This document shows positions 8,912-24,196 of a stretch of DNA of 64,000 bases, piece by piece. The notes beneath the pieces were generated by a model. The model made no database searches and was not told the DNA's origin. It worked only from the letters and a program-made list of their open reading frames with translations. The position numbers and the translations under genes are program-made. The stretch is from contig OX030958.1 of the NCBI GenBank assembly GCA_943735955.1, forward strand, positions 9,851,126 to 9,915,125. Direction: 5' to 3'. Positions within the stretch are counted from its first letter, which is position 1, and every line of letters starts with the position of its first letter. Origin of the DNA: Piscicola geometra (taxonomy: Eukaryota > Annelida > Clitellata > Hirudinida > Piscicolidae).

Positions 8912-11901
8912 TTATTTCCAAGTGAGCTGGTAAAGGACCAAGCAGAACGTGAAGAGGAAGAGGTTGGTGGATGCGATGACGCCTGCTGGTGCACCTGTGA
9001 AAATAAACGTCCATTTGTGAAATGCATTCAAACATTGAATGAAAGATTGATTCACAAAGATTATAAAAATGGTCGTTAACGCTTAAACTTATAAATGTAA
9101 ATGAGTGACCTCCTTTGCCCTTTGCGGGCTTGGTGGTTGGTGTCTCTGGCTCATCTGTTTTGGATGGTTTTATACAATGAGCATTTAGAAAACGATGGAT
9201 TCGTATTTATAATTTTTAATATCATTAGCGCTCAAATGTCGATGAGTGACTACTATTGCCACCTTCAGGCTTTGTTCTTTTGGGGGTTTTACTTGGCTCA
9301 ACTGTCTTAGAAGATCTCATTCAATATGCTTTTTCAAAACATTTTAAAGCTTACTTGAGGGTTATTGACTTTAAAAAAGGTTATCTCACCAATGCACAGA
9401 AGTTTTTAGATATGGTTTTATTAGTCTAGAGTTGGTTTAAAGTCTTTATTAAGTGTGACTATAACAATAGTAAAAAATAATTTATCTACATTAAGATAAA
9501 TATATATATATATTTTTTTTAAATAATAATTATTATTAGATATATATGTTTTTTGTGTGTTTTTTTAACCATTATAGAGGTCAAAAGATCTGCGTGGTTC
9601 AACTCCCTGAAATAAACTAAACTTTATTTGCTATTAAGAAGAATGTTCTATCGGGAAAACGTGCGGTGTTTGCCCTAAATGTTTTAATTATATAATCCTT
9701 CTATTGAATAAAGGCTAAAATTGAATCATTTATAAAAGTTGTTAACTAATTTTTTTTAAAGAATTACAAAAAAAGGAACATACGGGCTACTGGATATTCT
9801 GAAATAATAAAGATGTTTAAGGTAGTTTAAAGGAAATACTATAATATTCAAAGACTTCTCAATTATGTTGAAGTGCTTCTAATATTAAACAATAAGCAAA
9901 TACATTATTAAATTTTTAAAAGTGAACTTACTAGCACAATCGGGTTCTGATAATGGAAGTTTGAGATGCTTGGATGCCTCGGCTGTGTTTCATGTGATTG
10001 TTAAGCCAATTACTTTTTCAGCAAATTTGAAAACATTTAATTGTAAATTCATTCAGGAATTTCCAAAACTAACTTCATATATTTATGAATGAGAAAAAGT
10101 TTTGTTTTCTAGAGACAATAGATTCATGAACAAGCGAAACTTCTACAAGTTCGTAATAATTAGCTCACCAGGAATAGCGGTACAAGTGGAAGATTGTGGG
10201 TTGGAACTGTCAACGCTAACGGCTCCAGTAATATATCTTGCCTCTTTCGTTTGATCATCATATTCCAAAGTCTTTTCAACGGTTTGAGTATTAGTGTTCT
10301 TACTAGACCTTGAGCATTGTTGTGAGTTGTTGGGCATTGCATGAATATAGTATTCGATAAAACATAGGTATATATATTTTTTTTTTTAAGTTTAAAACTT
10401 TTTTTAGTCGTTTATTACGATATTTGAAACCCGGATTAAACCCAAAGAAACTCACGTGCAATCAGTTGGGGCACGCTTGGGCTGGAACATGCACTTTTCA
10501 CTGGTTTGAGTGGCGTTCTTCATGTTCATTTGGAAACTGCTGCAAATCATCTTGTCTATGAAAACACAATAATTCCTATTATTAAAGTAAAAAGAATATT
10601 TATACAGCTAAAATTGATCTAAGTTAACTCTAAACGATAATCTTATTAACTGGAATTCATGAATAATTCAACAGTAAGCTGCGTTGCATTCAACTACTCA
10701 GTACGAACTGCCTTGTGGAGCGAATGTAATCCAACTGGACAGAACCTCAGTCTCTGGATTGAAAGTCACAGCTTCAAATTCATTCCCGAGAATTTCGTAA
10801 TTGAAACACGTGTCTTGGAAACTTTCTTTACTTTTGTGTAACGAAGATGCTCAAGAAATTTATGTGTAAAGACTGATTTTATGCTTCAAGTTTTCATGCC
10901 CACTAGTTTTAGGCCTCTAAGTTCAAACGCACACTCTAAATTCGATTTGGAACTAAATTTTATAAATAAAGATAAGGTGAGAAGATTGAAAATTATCAAA
11001 AACATGCAAATGAAAATCAAAACTTACACAAAATAGTCTTTTTTTTCACGGATCACATCGGCAAGTTCCTGTTGGTACTCTGGTAAGCCGCTGATGATTG
11101 TTTCAAAAGTGCACGTGATTAACGTGTGGCCGTCCCACGACAACTTATCACATTCTCCTGAAAAAGTTTTTTTCGATAGGCTATAAGGAACTATAAAAAA
11201 CAAGTACCATTTTTTAAACAGAATAAATTTTGTTAAACAGATTTTAAATAATAAGAAAATGCAGAAGTAGTCGCAAATAATCGATTAGGACAGCATATGT
11301 TTGAGGCTAGGTAGAGATTATCAAGGCTAAGAACGGCAAGATGTTATTTTCCGAGAAAAAACGTAAGCAATATTTAGAATCTATTTTGAAATGGATTTGT
11401 AAGCCTTCAGTTGCTATAGAATAAAAATGTGTATTTAAAAGATGAAGAAACTTTCCAATTAATTGAAAAAGTGATCATTTCAATACAAACTTTGAAACAC
11501 ATATTTCTTCTCTCCTTGTATTTTTCTGCAGTCAGCTGTTTGAGGGAAACCATTTTGAAAGTTATTGTAAAAACAATAGAGCTTTTAATTGTATACTGAA
11601 TAATGATTATAATCTATTAATTTCATATGTCTGACAAAATCAACCAATATGTTAAAAACAATTATTCAAAAATTCTAATTATTTTTAGAAAAACTTGGAA
11701 AATTTAGTTTACAAAAATATATTGTAAGATCAGTTTTATTTTATTCAAAACTAAGTTAGATTTATTTATTTCAATATTTTTTATCTAATTATAATAATTT
11801 TCAAACCTAAAGCCATCAATTACATAGACAAAACGGATAAATTTCTGACCTGTCTGCAAGCAAACAACGAATAAGAGAGCGCAGATTACTTTATGCACCA
11901 T
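8912..11901 (-). CDS. Small secreted, GPI-anchored-like Cys-containing protein (unrecognised family), 9 exons
   Basis: Reconstructed exons: 11901-11850, 11157-11028, 10821-10736, 10555-10456, 10308-10169, 9982-9932, 9301-9251, 9154-9110, 8994-8912. They total 738 nt and about 245 aa, and every junction keeps frame. Exon 1 encodes a signal peptide (MVHKVICALLFVVCLQT). Exons 2-5 give an ectodomain of about 165 aa with regularly placed Cys (GECDK, ITCTF, DTCFN, ICSSF, EKCMF, TDCT, STCTA). Exons 6-8 form a Ser/Thr/Pro/Lys-rich stalk. The last exon ends in a hydrophobic tail stopping at TWK, typical of a GPI signal. Donors and acceptors are mostly canonical (GTAAGT, GTGAGT, GTGAGC). The exon 3 donor (A|GTTGGA) is weak. 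Exons 7 and 8 are duplicates. I do not recognise the family. Confidence 0.65.
9110..9301 (-). repeat. Tandem exon duplication in the GPI-like gene
   Basis: Exons 9301-9251 (51 nt) and 9154-9110 (45 nt) are both phase 1-1. Both start after ACAG with (T/A)TGAGCCA, both end at a GTCACTCAT donor region, and both are followed by similar intron sequence with CATTT. They encode Lys/Pro/Thr-rich stalk segments (IEPSKTPKRT... and NEPETPTTKP...). Their symmetry means either, both or neither could be spliced in without a frameshift. Confidence 0.6.
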
Positions 11902-12217
11902 GATGGACCGGGATTGATAGAGAATATCAAAATATTCAGATATTAATTCAGTATGAAAGCTTTCAAAACTTTGGAAAAATGATATTTTGTCGGCTGTTTG
12001 CTCTTATATACGATGTATACATAAAAACTATGAGCCATTGAATGCACACAATGTATGTGTATTCAATGATGCATTATTGATCTATACTGCATAGAATAAT
12101 AATAATAAGTTATCCTGAATGAGCATTGCTATAGTAAACATTCAATAATATTCAAATGTTACACAAGTTGTAAGATCAAAGTTTGTTCTGTAGCAACATC
12201 GATTCTATTTGTGATAC

Positions 12218-12720
12218 AGTGGCGCAACCAAGGGAGACAATTCGAAGTGTTTCGCAATTTATCGAAAGTCGATTAGTTTGTTTTGGTGGGTTGGGGGTGA
12301 TGGGTTTTTCAATATATCATTTTAAAAAAATATTTTTTCTGGATGGCCATCAGGCCTTTATCTCATGATGCATTTTATATATCAACGCAGAACATAGAGA
12401 TCCCACTAAAATAACACTAACATGTCAGAAATTCGAGAAAAAATAGAGCACCATGAGACCTTTCGTGCTACAAATCTTCAGCTCGAGTAGAATGATATGC
12501 TCGATGCTGCTCTGAGTCTGCCATTTACTTCATCAGATGCAGAAAGAGCATTTTCTGGACTTCGGCTTATTAAAATTCATCTTAGGAAGATTTAATCTGC
12601 TTGTCGTTTGTAAAGCTTATTTGAGAATATCTGCTACCAAAACAACTAATGCAATTCTTCCAGTAAATTAACTGGTGAAAAGATTTTCACAAACTGATGG
12701 AAAATTATTTTGTAACCGAG
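12218..12720 (+). mobile_element. hAT transposon remnant
   Basis: A hAT-like terminus (CAGTGGCGCAACCAAGGG) starts at about 12220. Further in, 12496-12595 translates to a C-terminal dimerisation remnant (LDAALSLPFTSSDAERAFSG, then LRLIKIHLRK), ending in a stop. An in-frame stop also lies just upstream. The other terminus was not found. This is unrelated in detail to the transposase copies at 1-7500. Confidence 0.55.
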
Positions 12721-15467
12721 AAAAATCATAATTTAGTTTAAACTAAATATTTAAATATTATAGAGTGTTTAGGATCTCATATCAAACTTATTTTTTTACT
12801 TTTCCCTTAGTTTCAAAAATGATGACGTAACTAAGAATACTATGCAAATTAGTTTATAGTTTTTCCTTTGTATCATAAATAAACTATCTTGAATTCTTTA
12901 TTAATTATAATTGGTAGTTCTGATTCAGCCCATTTACCGCAGCTACCCGAAACAAAAAGTAAACATGAAGTTTATATTTATGATTATATGATTATAACTA
13001 CTCTAGCAAAATTAAAAACAATTATTTCATAAGTTTAAATGGGCCAAAATGTTGCGAATACGCAACGTGAGCGAGAGCTTGAGTGTGATATAATTCTATG
13101 CAACAAGAAATCATAAATAAATTTATTCAAACCACATTTATTAAAACAGAAATAACTCTCAATTGCAAATAGTTCGATGAAAAATGTTATTCTAATTATT
13201 TCATTAGTTCTAATAATGATAATTATTATTATTTTAATTTAAAAAAAGCAAAATATAATTTTATTATTTTCATAATAACTATTGTATTAAATGACTAGGC
13301 CTATTACAAATCATATGGTATCATAATACGTCGAAGATGCGAAAACGCAGCATTGATATTTAAATGCATTGAAAACGTTTAAAAAATTTTTTTTATATAT
13401 ACATATATGAATTTAAGTATTAAATATCTTTTCACCCTGAAATTAAAACTATCTTTTTATAAAAATACTAAAATCAAACGAAAAAATTGAAAATTATAAA
13501 TATAAAAATTAAAAAATTCAACTTATAAAATTAAAATTTCAAGTTTAATGTACAAAAAATGTGAAAAACTTGTTATTAAAACAGCAAAAAAATATATAAA
13601 TATATGTTTCGAAAACGCACTAGTGGTGGTATATGGGTTAGAAAATTAATTATTTTACCAAAAGTTAAGCAACTCAACATTTTTTGCTGGTTGCAACCCT
13701 GTTTTGATGTATCTTGGATACACTGTGTTCATAGGTACGAATCTCTTCAATAACACTCAAAAGCAATGAAAGTTCAAAGAACTCTCTTGTGAGACAAGAG
13801 GGAAAGGCCGCACTTGAGTGATAAACAGATTCAAGGGTTTGCTGAAGGGCTTAAAACTGAATAATTTTGTAAAAGGTCTGAGTAATGGTTTGTTAGGGAG
13901 TTCTGCAAAGACCTTTGCACTTTAATTTTTAATTCGTGTTTTCGGAAGAAATTGTATGTCGTTTTTTAAATAAAAACATAGTTTTTTCTCGCTATAATCA
14001 GCTGGATACATGTTTGCCTGCAAGCCTCGAGGGGTCGCTTAATTGCTTACTTTGCTCTCGGCTTTCAAATAATATCATAAAATTTCATTAAATAAATCAA
14101 TTTTTTAAAACAAATAAACTTTGATCAAGATAATAAAGGAATTATAAATGAGATTTAGTAAAATAATACATATTTTAAATTAAAAGCTATATTCAAAGTT
14201 CCATGGCAGTAATGGGAAATCTCGTCATTCTTTTGGACTTCGTTGATTTTAAGTTTAGAAAAGCGGAAAGTTAAATCCGTTTGGACAGCTCAAAAGTTCG
14301 AAAAAAAATTTCAGTTTAAAAAATCATTTATTATTTTGTAAATTCTTTAACGTTTTTAGATAATTTATATCACTGTTACCGGTTTTTTCGTACTAATTAC
14401 TAGCCTTTTTTATTTTAAAGAGTTTTTGAGATTTACAAGGTGTTGTCAAATATACTAAACATACTTGAATCATTCGAAGATTTTTTTGTCTTATGGAAAA
14501 CAATCAAGGATGCTAATGACAAGCTAATGAAAAATTAAGTATTTCATGTTACAAATACCCAATAAAACAATAAAATACTCAATAAATTGAAAATGATTTT
14601 TAGTTTTATATCAAAGTTTTGATCAGAAAATGTGTTCCATTTGTCGGCCAGTTTACCAGCAAAGCATGAAAGTCTTTCTCTACGACTGCTAGGGTCTTAA
14701 ATCTGTTCGCTGTTTTATTATAATTTGTTTTCCAAATAAAAAAATAGTACAATTCACTTTCATACTCTGTTTGTAAAAATATTCACCCGAAAAAGTTACC
14801 ACGTAAGGCAACGAAAACACAGCTATTTTGGATATTTACCTAGGCTAATTGAACGGTTACCATGTTTTAGGTTTTTCAGGTAATTTCATTTATTATTATT
14901 TTTATTATTTTATTCCACTTATATTGGTTTTAAAGTATTCTTTTTTTTCTTCATCAACTGTATGTTATTTTATTGGTGAAATAAAACAACTGTTTTTAAA
15001 TCCTTAAATAGAGTCCTCCATTAATTTCTTTAATAAAAGATTCAATTATGAAATACTTTCAAAACTTTAATACATTAAATTTATTCACCCAATAGATAGG
15101 GGCATGTTTATTTACTAAAATCAGCTGGTGTATGTCGTAGTTTTGTTTTTTTCCACAACAACAATAATTTTCCAAAACATATAATAGAAAAAAAGATAAA
15201 TATTTAAAAAGTTAAAATCAAATCATGATTTTCAATACTTAGAATAATTAGTTGGTGTTTTTTTATATAAATTAAAGGTCATTTGACTTGAATAGAATTT
15301 TGAGTATCCATTGAGAAAGAAAACAATCCTAGTCCATTAATCAGCATGTTTGTTAGGTACTGTTCAAATATTCATTTAATTAATCATTATCCTTCACTAA
15401 CTCACTTAATGTTTATGAATAAGTCTTATGAAAGCTGTAGAATTTTGAAAATGTTTGAAGGCAATTA
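12721..15467. other. AT-rich intergenic sequence
   Basis: Long AT-rich stretch with no ORF over 60 codons and no exon candidate that I can support. The Cys/Lys-rich look of 13.7-13.9 kb did not give a splice-bounded frame. Confidence 0.5.
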
Positions 15468-15475
15468 CAATAAAC

Positions 15476-15637
15476 CATGAGCGGCGATTCTGGGGAGGCT
15501 CTAGGCTCCGGCCCCCCCCCCCCCCTATTTGGTAGTGAAGGGGTCCACTATAATGGTTTGGACCCTAGGACCCCCCCAGGTTTGTCTTCTATGCTCAGTA
15601 GGACCCTCCAAAGATTTACAAAAGATCGCCGCCCCTG
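15476..15637. mobile_element. Complete hAT MITE, 162 bp
   Basis: Terminal inverted repeats: left CATGAGCGGCGATTCTG; right, reverse-complemented, CAGGGGCGGCGATCTTT. Flanked by a perfect 8-bp target-site duplication CAATAAAC (15468-15475 and 15638-15645), the hallmark of hAT transposition. The interior is G/C-rich with a run of C and repeated GGACCC(T)AGGACCC. No protein is encoded; the short ORF beginning at 15477 is incidental. The truncated terminus at 5222-5264 is from the same family. Confidence 0.85.
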
Positions 15638-17519
15638 CAATAAACTATTCATTAAAAAAATATTTTTTTTATATTTTTAATTTCTTTAACTATATCAGTT
15701 GCATTTAAAGTGCTCATTTGAGATCTTGTCTTTAATCAAAAGCTCTTTACTTGCGACGCCATAGTTGTCAACAAAGCACTTGAACGTGATGTTTGTCTTG
15801 GCGAGCGTAGAGCAAACATTATTGATTGGTTCAGGTAAAATTGAATTATTTTTTAATAAAAAAATTGGTTTAGTCTAGATTTTATATCTTGCTCAAATTT
15901 CCGAATATTCCTTCTTGACTAGGGTTTATGAGAAGTTTTACACTTTAACATCTGTTTTATCGAATATAATTGACCAGTTAAAAAAGATATTAATTAACTA
16001 AACTCGCAGTTTACCATCTTTTATAGCATTTATGACATCTTTTATTCCCATAACGGTAATTTATACAAGTTTAAATACTCTAAAATTCAAATATTTTTCT
16101 TTTCCAAAAGACTTGAAAAGGTAAATCACCCAGAATTTTCATTCATCTGCGTCTTCTTCTGAGTAATATTCTACACGATTAAATTGATTTTCCAAAAAGT
16201 TAAAAAAATCAATTTTCTTGCGCTTACTTCATACAGAATTACACAAGACCATTCATCTTTCCGAAGAATATGCCTGTTGCTTGAGCTAAGCGTGGGTGTG
16301 GATTTCTGACAAATGTGCATATCTAGCATGCTTCGACGATCATTCATGTTAAATAGGAATAACTTTAAGAATTCTCATAGATTTATTAATGAATTTAAGA
16401 ACAAATAAATCTTTCTTGTAAAAAAATTCTAAAAAGCAATTAAAGGAATGCTGGGATTCGATCTTCACCCGTTAAGAGTGACTGCTTATATGTGAATGTA
16501 TCTATGTGAATATATTTAGTCGTGGGTAAATATAAATTCGAATTTAATATTCAATCATTAAGAAACAATTTATTGCAACGAGTTATGGATATTTGAAATG
16601 TTGCCAGTGAATTTCCAGTGGCGTCGTCAAAGTCGTTGCAAGCGTTGAATCTCAACATATGCGCATAAAAAGATACCCCCCTTAGACATTTAATTTCGTG
16701 ATTACTTTATAACAGCGTGTGATACATTCACTTGGGAATCAAGGTGAAAAGTAAAGAAGTGTGATGAGGATAATATGAGTCTGAACAATCAGCACTTCTT
16801 GCTTGCTGCCCCTTCGAAGCGATTTCATGATCGTGTGTGTGTGTGTGTAGTGCATTAAAGCGAAAGTAGTCCGAATGAAGTCGCTCAATGATTGCCTGGA
16901 AGCCAAGAAGAGAACGAGAATGCATGGGAAGTTGCATCATCGATGATGTATCTACGAGGAGTAATAGAGATTACAACTACCAACCAATCAATCAGTGATT
17001 TTAGAATTACTGCAATTACTGCCAATAATACATAATTATCATTGAAAGCGATATATATATATATATATATATATTATTAAATTAATTAAAAACGGGAAAC
17101 CTAATTTGCCTTTAATCAACTTACATTTCCTATCATTAAAGGGACGATTGAAACGAAGGTAGTCTTAGAGATAATGATGATGATAACGATGAGGGCGGTA
17201 ATGATTATGATTACAAATTGGGAAAAAGGAATCTAAGAGAACGTCTGTTGATCAAACTCCATGCATACTAATGAGGGACAAACGCGATTCGCACACGCCC
17301 CTTCCTCCTCCTCCTCCTCCTGCAAGCACGAAACTTGCGTATGTTAAGAAAAACGTAATTTAAGCCATGATAATAACGATGATAATGGATGATGATGACA
17401 GAAGTGGTGATGATGATGATGCGTGTAATGATGATAATAATCACGTGGTCATGATTAGAAAATAAAGGGAAGAGAATGACGTTGATGAAAAGTATTTCAA
17501 AATATTTTCACCTTCGTAT
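15638..17519. other. Intergenic, one exon-like stretch, otherwise non-coding
   Basis: 15720-15830 on the plus strand is open between an AG acceptor (after TTTGAG) and an AG|GTAAAA donor, translating LVFNQKLFTCDAIVVNK and then LERDVCLGERRANIIDWF. No neighbouring exon joins it in frame. The rest contains an (AT)n run at about 17051-17074 and GAT-rich sequence, with nothing else recognised. Confidence 0.3.
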
Positions 17520-17577
17520 CTAAAACCCTAGTAATAAACGGAATAAATAATGAATGTATAATAAAAAAGAAGTGCTG

Positions 17578-17617
17578 ATACTAGTAGTAGTAGTTGTAGT
17601 AGTAGTAGTAGTAGTAT

Positions 17618-17701
<84 letters not shown>

Positions 17702-17720
17702 AAGTAGTAGTAGTAGTAGG
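17578..17720. repeat. (TAG)n/(CTA)n trinucleotide microsatellite
   Basis: About 45 near-perfect GTA/TAG units. The minus-strand poly-Thr reading frame across it is an artefact of the repeat. Confidence 0.95.
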
Positions 17721-17923
17721 GCAGTGATGATGATGATACGTCGTGACGAGGTTATGAATATTCATATTGTCATTATTTATATCATTGAAACAATCAATGA
17801 ATATTTTGATGATGATAATTATGAAAACGACGATGAAGATGAAAAAGATGATAAATGACGATAATAAAATGTTGCTGATGATGATGATGGTAGTGATGAT
17901 GATAGTAACGAGGGCGATGAAGC

Positions 17924-20524
<2,601 letters not shown>

Positions 20525-20917
20525 TTTAATTTACAGTTGTTGCCTGTGATTTGCATAAAAATAAATAGTCAATAGCCACCTTTTCCGGTAAATATTTGTT
20601 ATTTAAAAAAATTAAATAAAAATGTCATCAAATAGTGTAAATATTTAGCATTTGTTAATCATTTTAACACGACAAACAACTAACCGCTAGGTTAATTTAT
20701 AGACTCTAATTCTTATTCTTTAAATTGTTGATTCAAAAACACTAATTAACAAAGTATTATTTAAATATTTCAAATATTTTAATATTAGAGTTTTAATTTA
20801 ATTTTTTTAAAGTCTATTATTAAAAATTTTTATTTTAAAATAATGTTTAAAATTCTTTATTATCTCTCAAGTGACAGATACATCATGAGACACAATCATA
20901 AAACAGGTAGCCACATA

Positions 20918-21073
20918 GAGTTTTAAACACTCGATAATTAACAAGTTAATTTTATACCTTTCAAAAAATTTAATTGATTTAATCATTAATTTATAGAGTT
21001 TTAAACAATCGATAATTAGCAAATTAATTTTATACCATTGAAACAATTAAATTTATTTAATCATTAATTTATA
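20918..21073. repeat. Tandem duplication, about 77-bp unit
   Basis: Two adjacent copies start with AGAGTTTTAAACA and end with TTAATCATTAATTTAT. AT-rich and non-coding, upstream of Rab11. Confidence 0.7.
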
Positions 21074-23621
21074 AAATTCCAAAATTTTTGAATGTTAGAA
21101 TAACGGTAGCAGAAATAATCGCACTCAAAAAAAGTTGTCCATTAACGGTTCGGGTACGACAAATGAACCTCCAAACAACTTTCTCCCTTCTCTGTCTTCT
21201 GACAATCTTAACCAGTCTTCGTGTTCTAATTCTCTTCACTCAGATACCTTTTCCCCATCGTTTCTTTCGTATACGTATTTCTGTTAATCCCCCAGTAGTG
21301 CCTTGAAGAATTGTTTTGGCAAGCATTGGCATGCCACATGACCATACAATTTCGGTTTTTATTTGGTCACTGTATGCAGATGGTTTTCATGACCAAAGCT
21401 AACACACAAACAATCGAAGCTTTCTGCCAGTACCATTGCCACAAGATGCAGAATAAGCGCCAATTGGGACACAGCGATATTTAGTGGACTTTTGCGAGTT
21501 CGTTTAGAGGGAACATATGTGACCGAACACTGACCATTTCTTGAAAATATTAATGACACTTTCTCATTAAACTCTCTTCGTTAAACAAGTTAATGAAAAT
21601 TTGCATATTAAAAAAATCTTCATAGGGATTTAACTCAAAAAATAAAAGTATAATTTCCATTTTAATAATTTGAAAAAAATCATATCACGAAACGAGTTAT
21701 AAATTAGGTGAGTTCTTGGTGAAACAATAAATACTCACAACCTTCGACCCCATCTTTAAAACAATACCCGAGGCATAATGCCTGAATGTTCATTGTACTT
21801 TCCAGCACATAAAAGCATAACTTTCACCACGCCAGATGTAATTCATGCTTACATTTCAATCTGGTATACAATTTTAATAAATATATAAATAAAAAACTAT
21901 TCAAACTTTTTACAACTTCAAAGAATATAGCAAAATGATAATGGTTTTTGCCAAGCACTTGAGTTATCTTTTAACTTGAATGCTCTGCTCTGTTTCCCTC
22001 TTCTCCCTCTCAACACTTTCCCACCAATGGAACTATAAATCAAATCATTTCTTCAAAAAAAACTTTTAAATCCACATAACTAGCAAATAAATAAAACTAA
22101 CGTTTATAGAAAAACATAAACAGACACCCAAGATGATTCTGATTCTAGTCGTGAAATAATAAATATATTTCTATATCCCACAATGCTCACAAAGCACTGA
22201 TTAATCCCACATGTGTACATTCGAATGCCAATCAAACTTTTAAATATTTAATTGAAAAATAACGAAATTTACTGGTCGCGCTACAAGCTTAACACATTAA
22301 AAAATACCACAGATGTCTTCAAGAATGACAGTTTTGCGCATGGTCCAATAAACATGGTTCAATGGCTCAGAAAGGACTGAAAAAGTCTGCTTGAAAAAGA
22401 AGTTGAAAAGACAAAAGAGACCAGGCGAAAACACGTACAGAGATATTGGTTGAGTTCAGCAGTCATGGAACTCTCAGTGATGCCGCAAAACCTAAGTCAA
22501 ACATGCTCTTTAAAACAATTATGAAGTCATACACCTTGTGTACATTCTTTGAAATAATAATCTTATACATCTTGTTATAGTGCTATCTTGCTCAATATTT
22601 ACATGTGTTTGTACACGAGTTTGTATGCCATGAAAGAATAGACATCTGAGCTTACAAACTAGTTTACGGTATGCCTTTCTGTATGCTTTATAGAATATAC
22701 AGAATAGTAAATCAATTGCATCTTCTATTTCAATGTTTGTTGAATTCTATGAATGGTATGTTGTGCATCATCGTACACTGTTTGTGTTGCACATATATGT
22801 GTACATATATGCGTCGCAATGTACACCTCTCTTTATTGTACCTCATTGTGTACGTAAATATATGGTGTGCAGACGAGTGTACGTGTTTAAAAGTGGACGG
22901 CGTGGAAGACTAATTGCACAGAAACCATGGATATCCTTGCCACGTGTGGTCTGTGCATGTGTGTGTGGCACTGCTTTGTGTTTGTGGTTGAGTGATAAAT
23001 AGTTTCTCTGATTCTTGCGAGTGAATTTGTTAAAGTTATTTAAAGTTGGGTTAGCTGGAAAACTTTAAATGCCTCAGTTTTTATTGTTTGGTTACCCTTT
23101 GTCAAAGAGTCTTTGAAGATTCCCTATCATTTGGAGATTATTTGGTTGCATAGTTTGGACTATAAATCGTAGTAATGCAAGTGTAAATAGTTTTTCACTA
23201 GTTTTGAGTGTCAATGACTTTTCAATAGTTTTTAAGTAATGTTTTTTTCAAAAACATTGTTTTTTCAAGAAAAAATTAATCAGCCTTTATCATTGCATAG
23301 GTAGTCGCATAAATTTTTCAAATTATCTTTTCGAAAATGAAATTATAATTTTCTGAAAAAGGAGTTAAAAACATGAATAAATATAGAAAATATATTTTTA
23401 AAAATTATTTATAACGAAGATAGAGCCATTTAAAAGTTGAAATTAGCATCAAAGATTTTACATTTAAAAAGTGACGCACACTTCTAAGCATTGTTTAAAA
23501 TCAAGTTTGCGGCTTGTATAAGCGACATAATTCAAACTTAATTTTTTTATAAATTAAAATAAGTTTAATTTATTATTAGTTTTATAATTAAAATAAATAA
23601 ATAACGTTTTTACTCCTTTTA
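21074..23621. other. AT-rich intergenic sequence
   Basis: Only short ORFs without family features. A minus-strand stretch near 21830-21745 (NIQALCLGYCFKDGVEG before a GTTGTGAG site) and another at 21559-21359 look mildly exon-like but do not join in frame. I see no supportable gene. Confidence 0.4.
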
Positions 23622-24028
23622 TTATGAAAAATGATAACAATTCACCGTATATAGCATGTCTGTATTGATTGAGGGTTGGAATTTAAACGGATCATTAAGA
23701 AATAATACAACTTCACTTATATTGTTATCCTTTCTTAATCTGTTTATAGAGCCATAAACATTAGCGATTGCCCCACTAATTGTGCAATAATTAACAGTAA
23801 AACTAATACGCCTATCCATTAAATTGCTTATTACCTCATTCCACTTGGGACGCCTCTTACCCCTAGCTCAGGAAGAAATGAATAGACAAAACCATTTAGA
23901 AGTGGTTCTGATGGGCTGGAATAATTTTCTTTAACAAAAACCCTCAAGTCAAACTCCTTATTCATCAACACACCAGCACGCTCACTATTATTTGTTTCCT
24001 TGGTCGAGTACGAATATCTTAGTAATCT
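23622..24028 (-). pseudogene. Unidentified ORF pair separated by a frameshift
   Basis: On the minus strand, 24027-23830 is open (LLRYSYSTKETNNSERAG..., SSPSEPLLNGFVYSFLPEL). A one-base frame change then leads into KRRPKWNEVISNLMDRRISF and on to a stop at 23622. Together they give about 130 codons. No domain is recognised. It lies beside the 24.2-kb foldback repeat, so it may be transposon-derived. It could also be two exons with an intron that I misjudge: a GTAAGA site is present, but the resulting intron would be too short. Confidence 0.3.
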
Positions 24029-24196
24029 TTTGAGAAAAAAATTATTAATTCTAATATAAAATATAAAAAATAATAAAAATAATTATTTGGAATGAATTAG
24101 TTTTTATAATTGATTGAGATTAATTAATGCATTTAATTATAAACAGAACAGCAAATATCTCAGTGATGCCTATTTGACAAACTAAATCGATTATCC

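Noticed and set aside
8867..9079. Plus-strand 70-aa ORF with Cys-rich segment
   Set aside because: It lies antisense over the last exon and intron of the minus-strand GPI-like gene, whose splice phases fit a nine-exon frame. The plus ORF has no promoter or family support.
10659..10841. Plus-strand 60-aa ORF
   Set aside because: Antisense shadow of exon 3 of the same gene.
17520..17765. Poly-Thr minus-strand ORF
   Set aside because: Translation of the (TAG)n microsatellite.
21359..21830. Two exon-like minus-strand stretches (including LCLGYCFKDGVEG)
   Set aside because: Splice phases of the two pieces do not match and no further exons were found.
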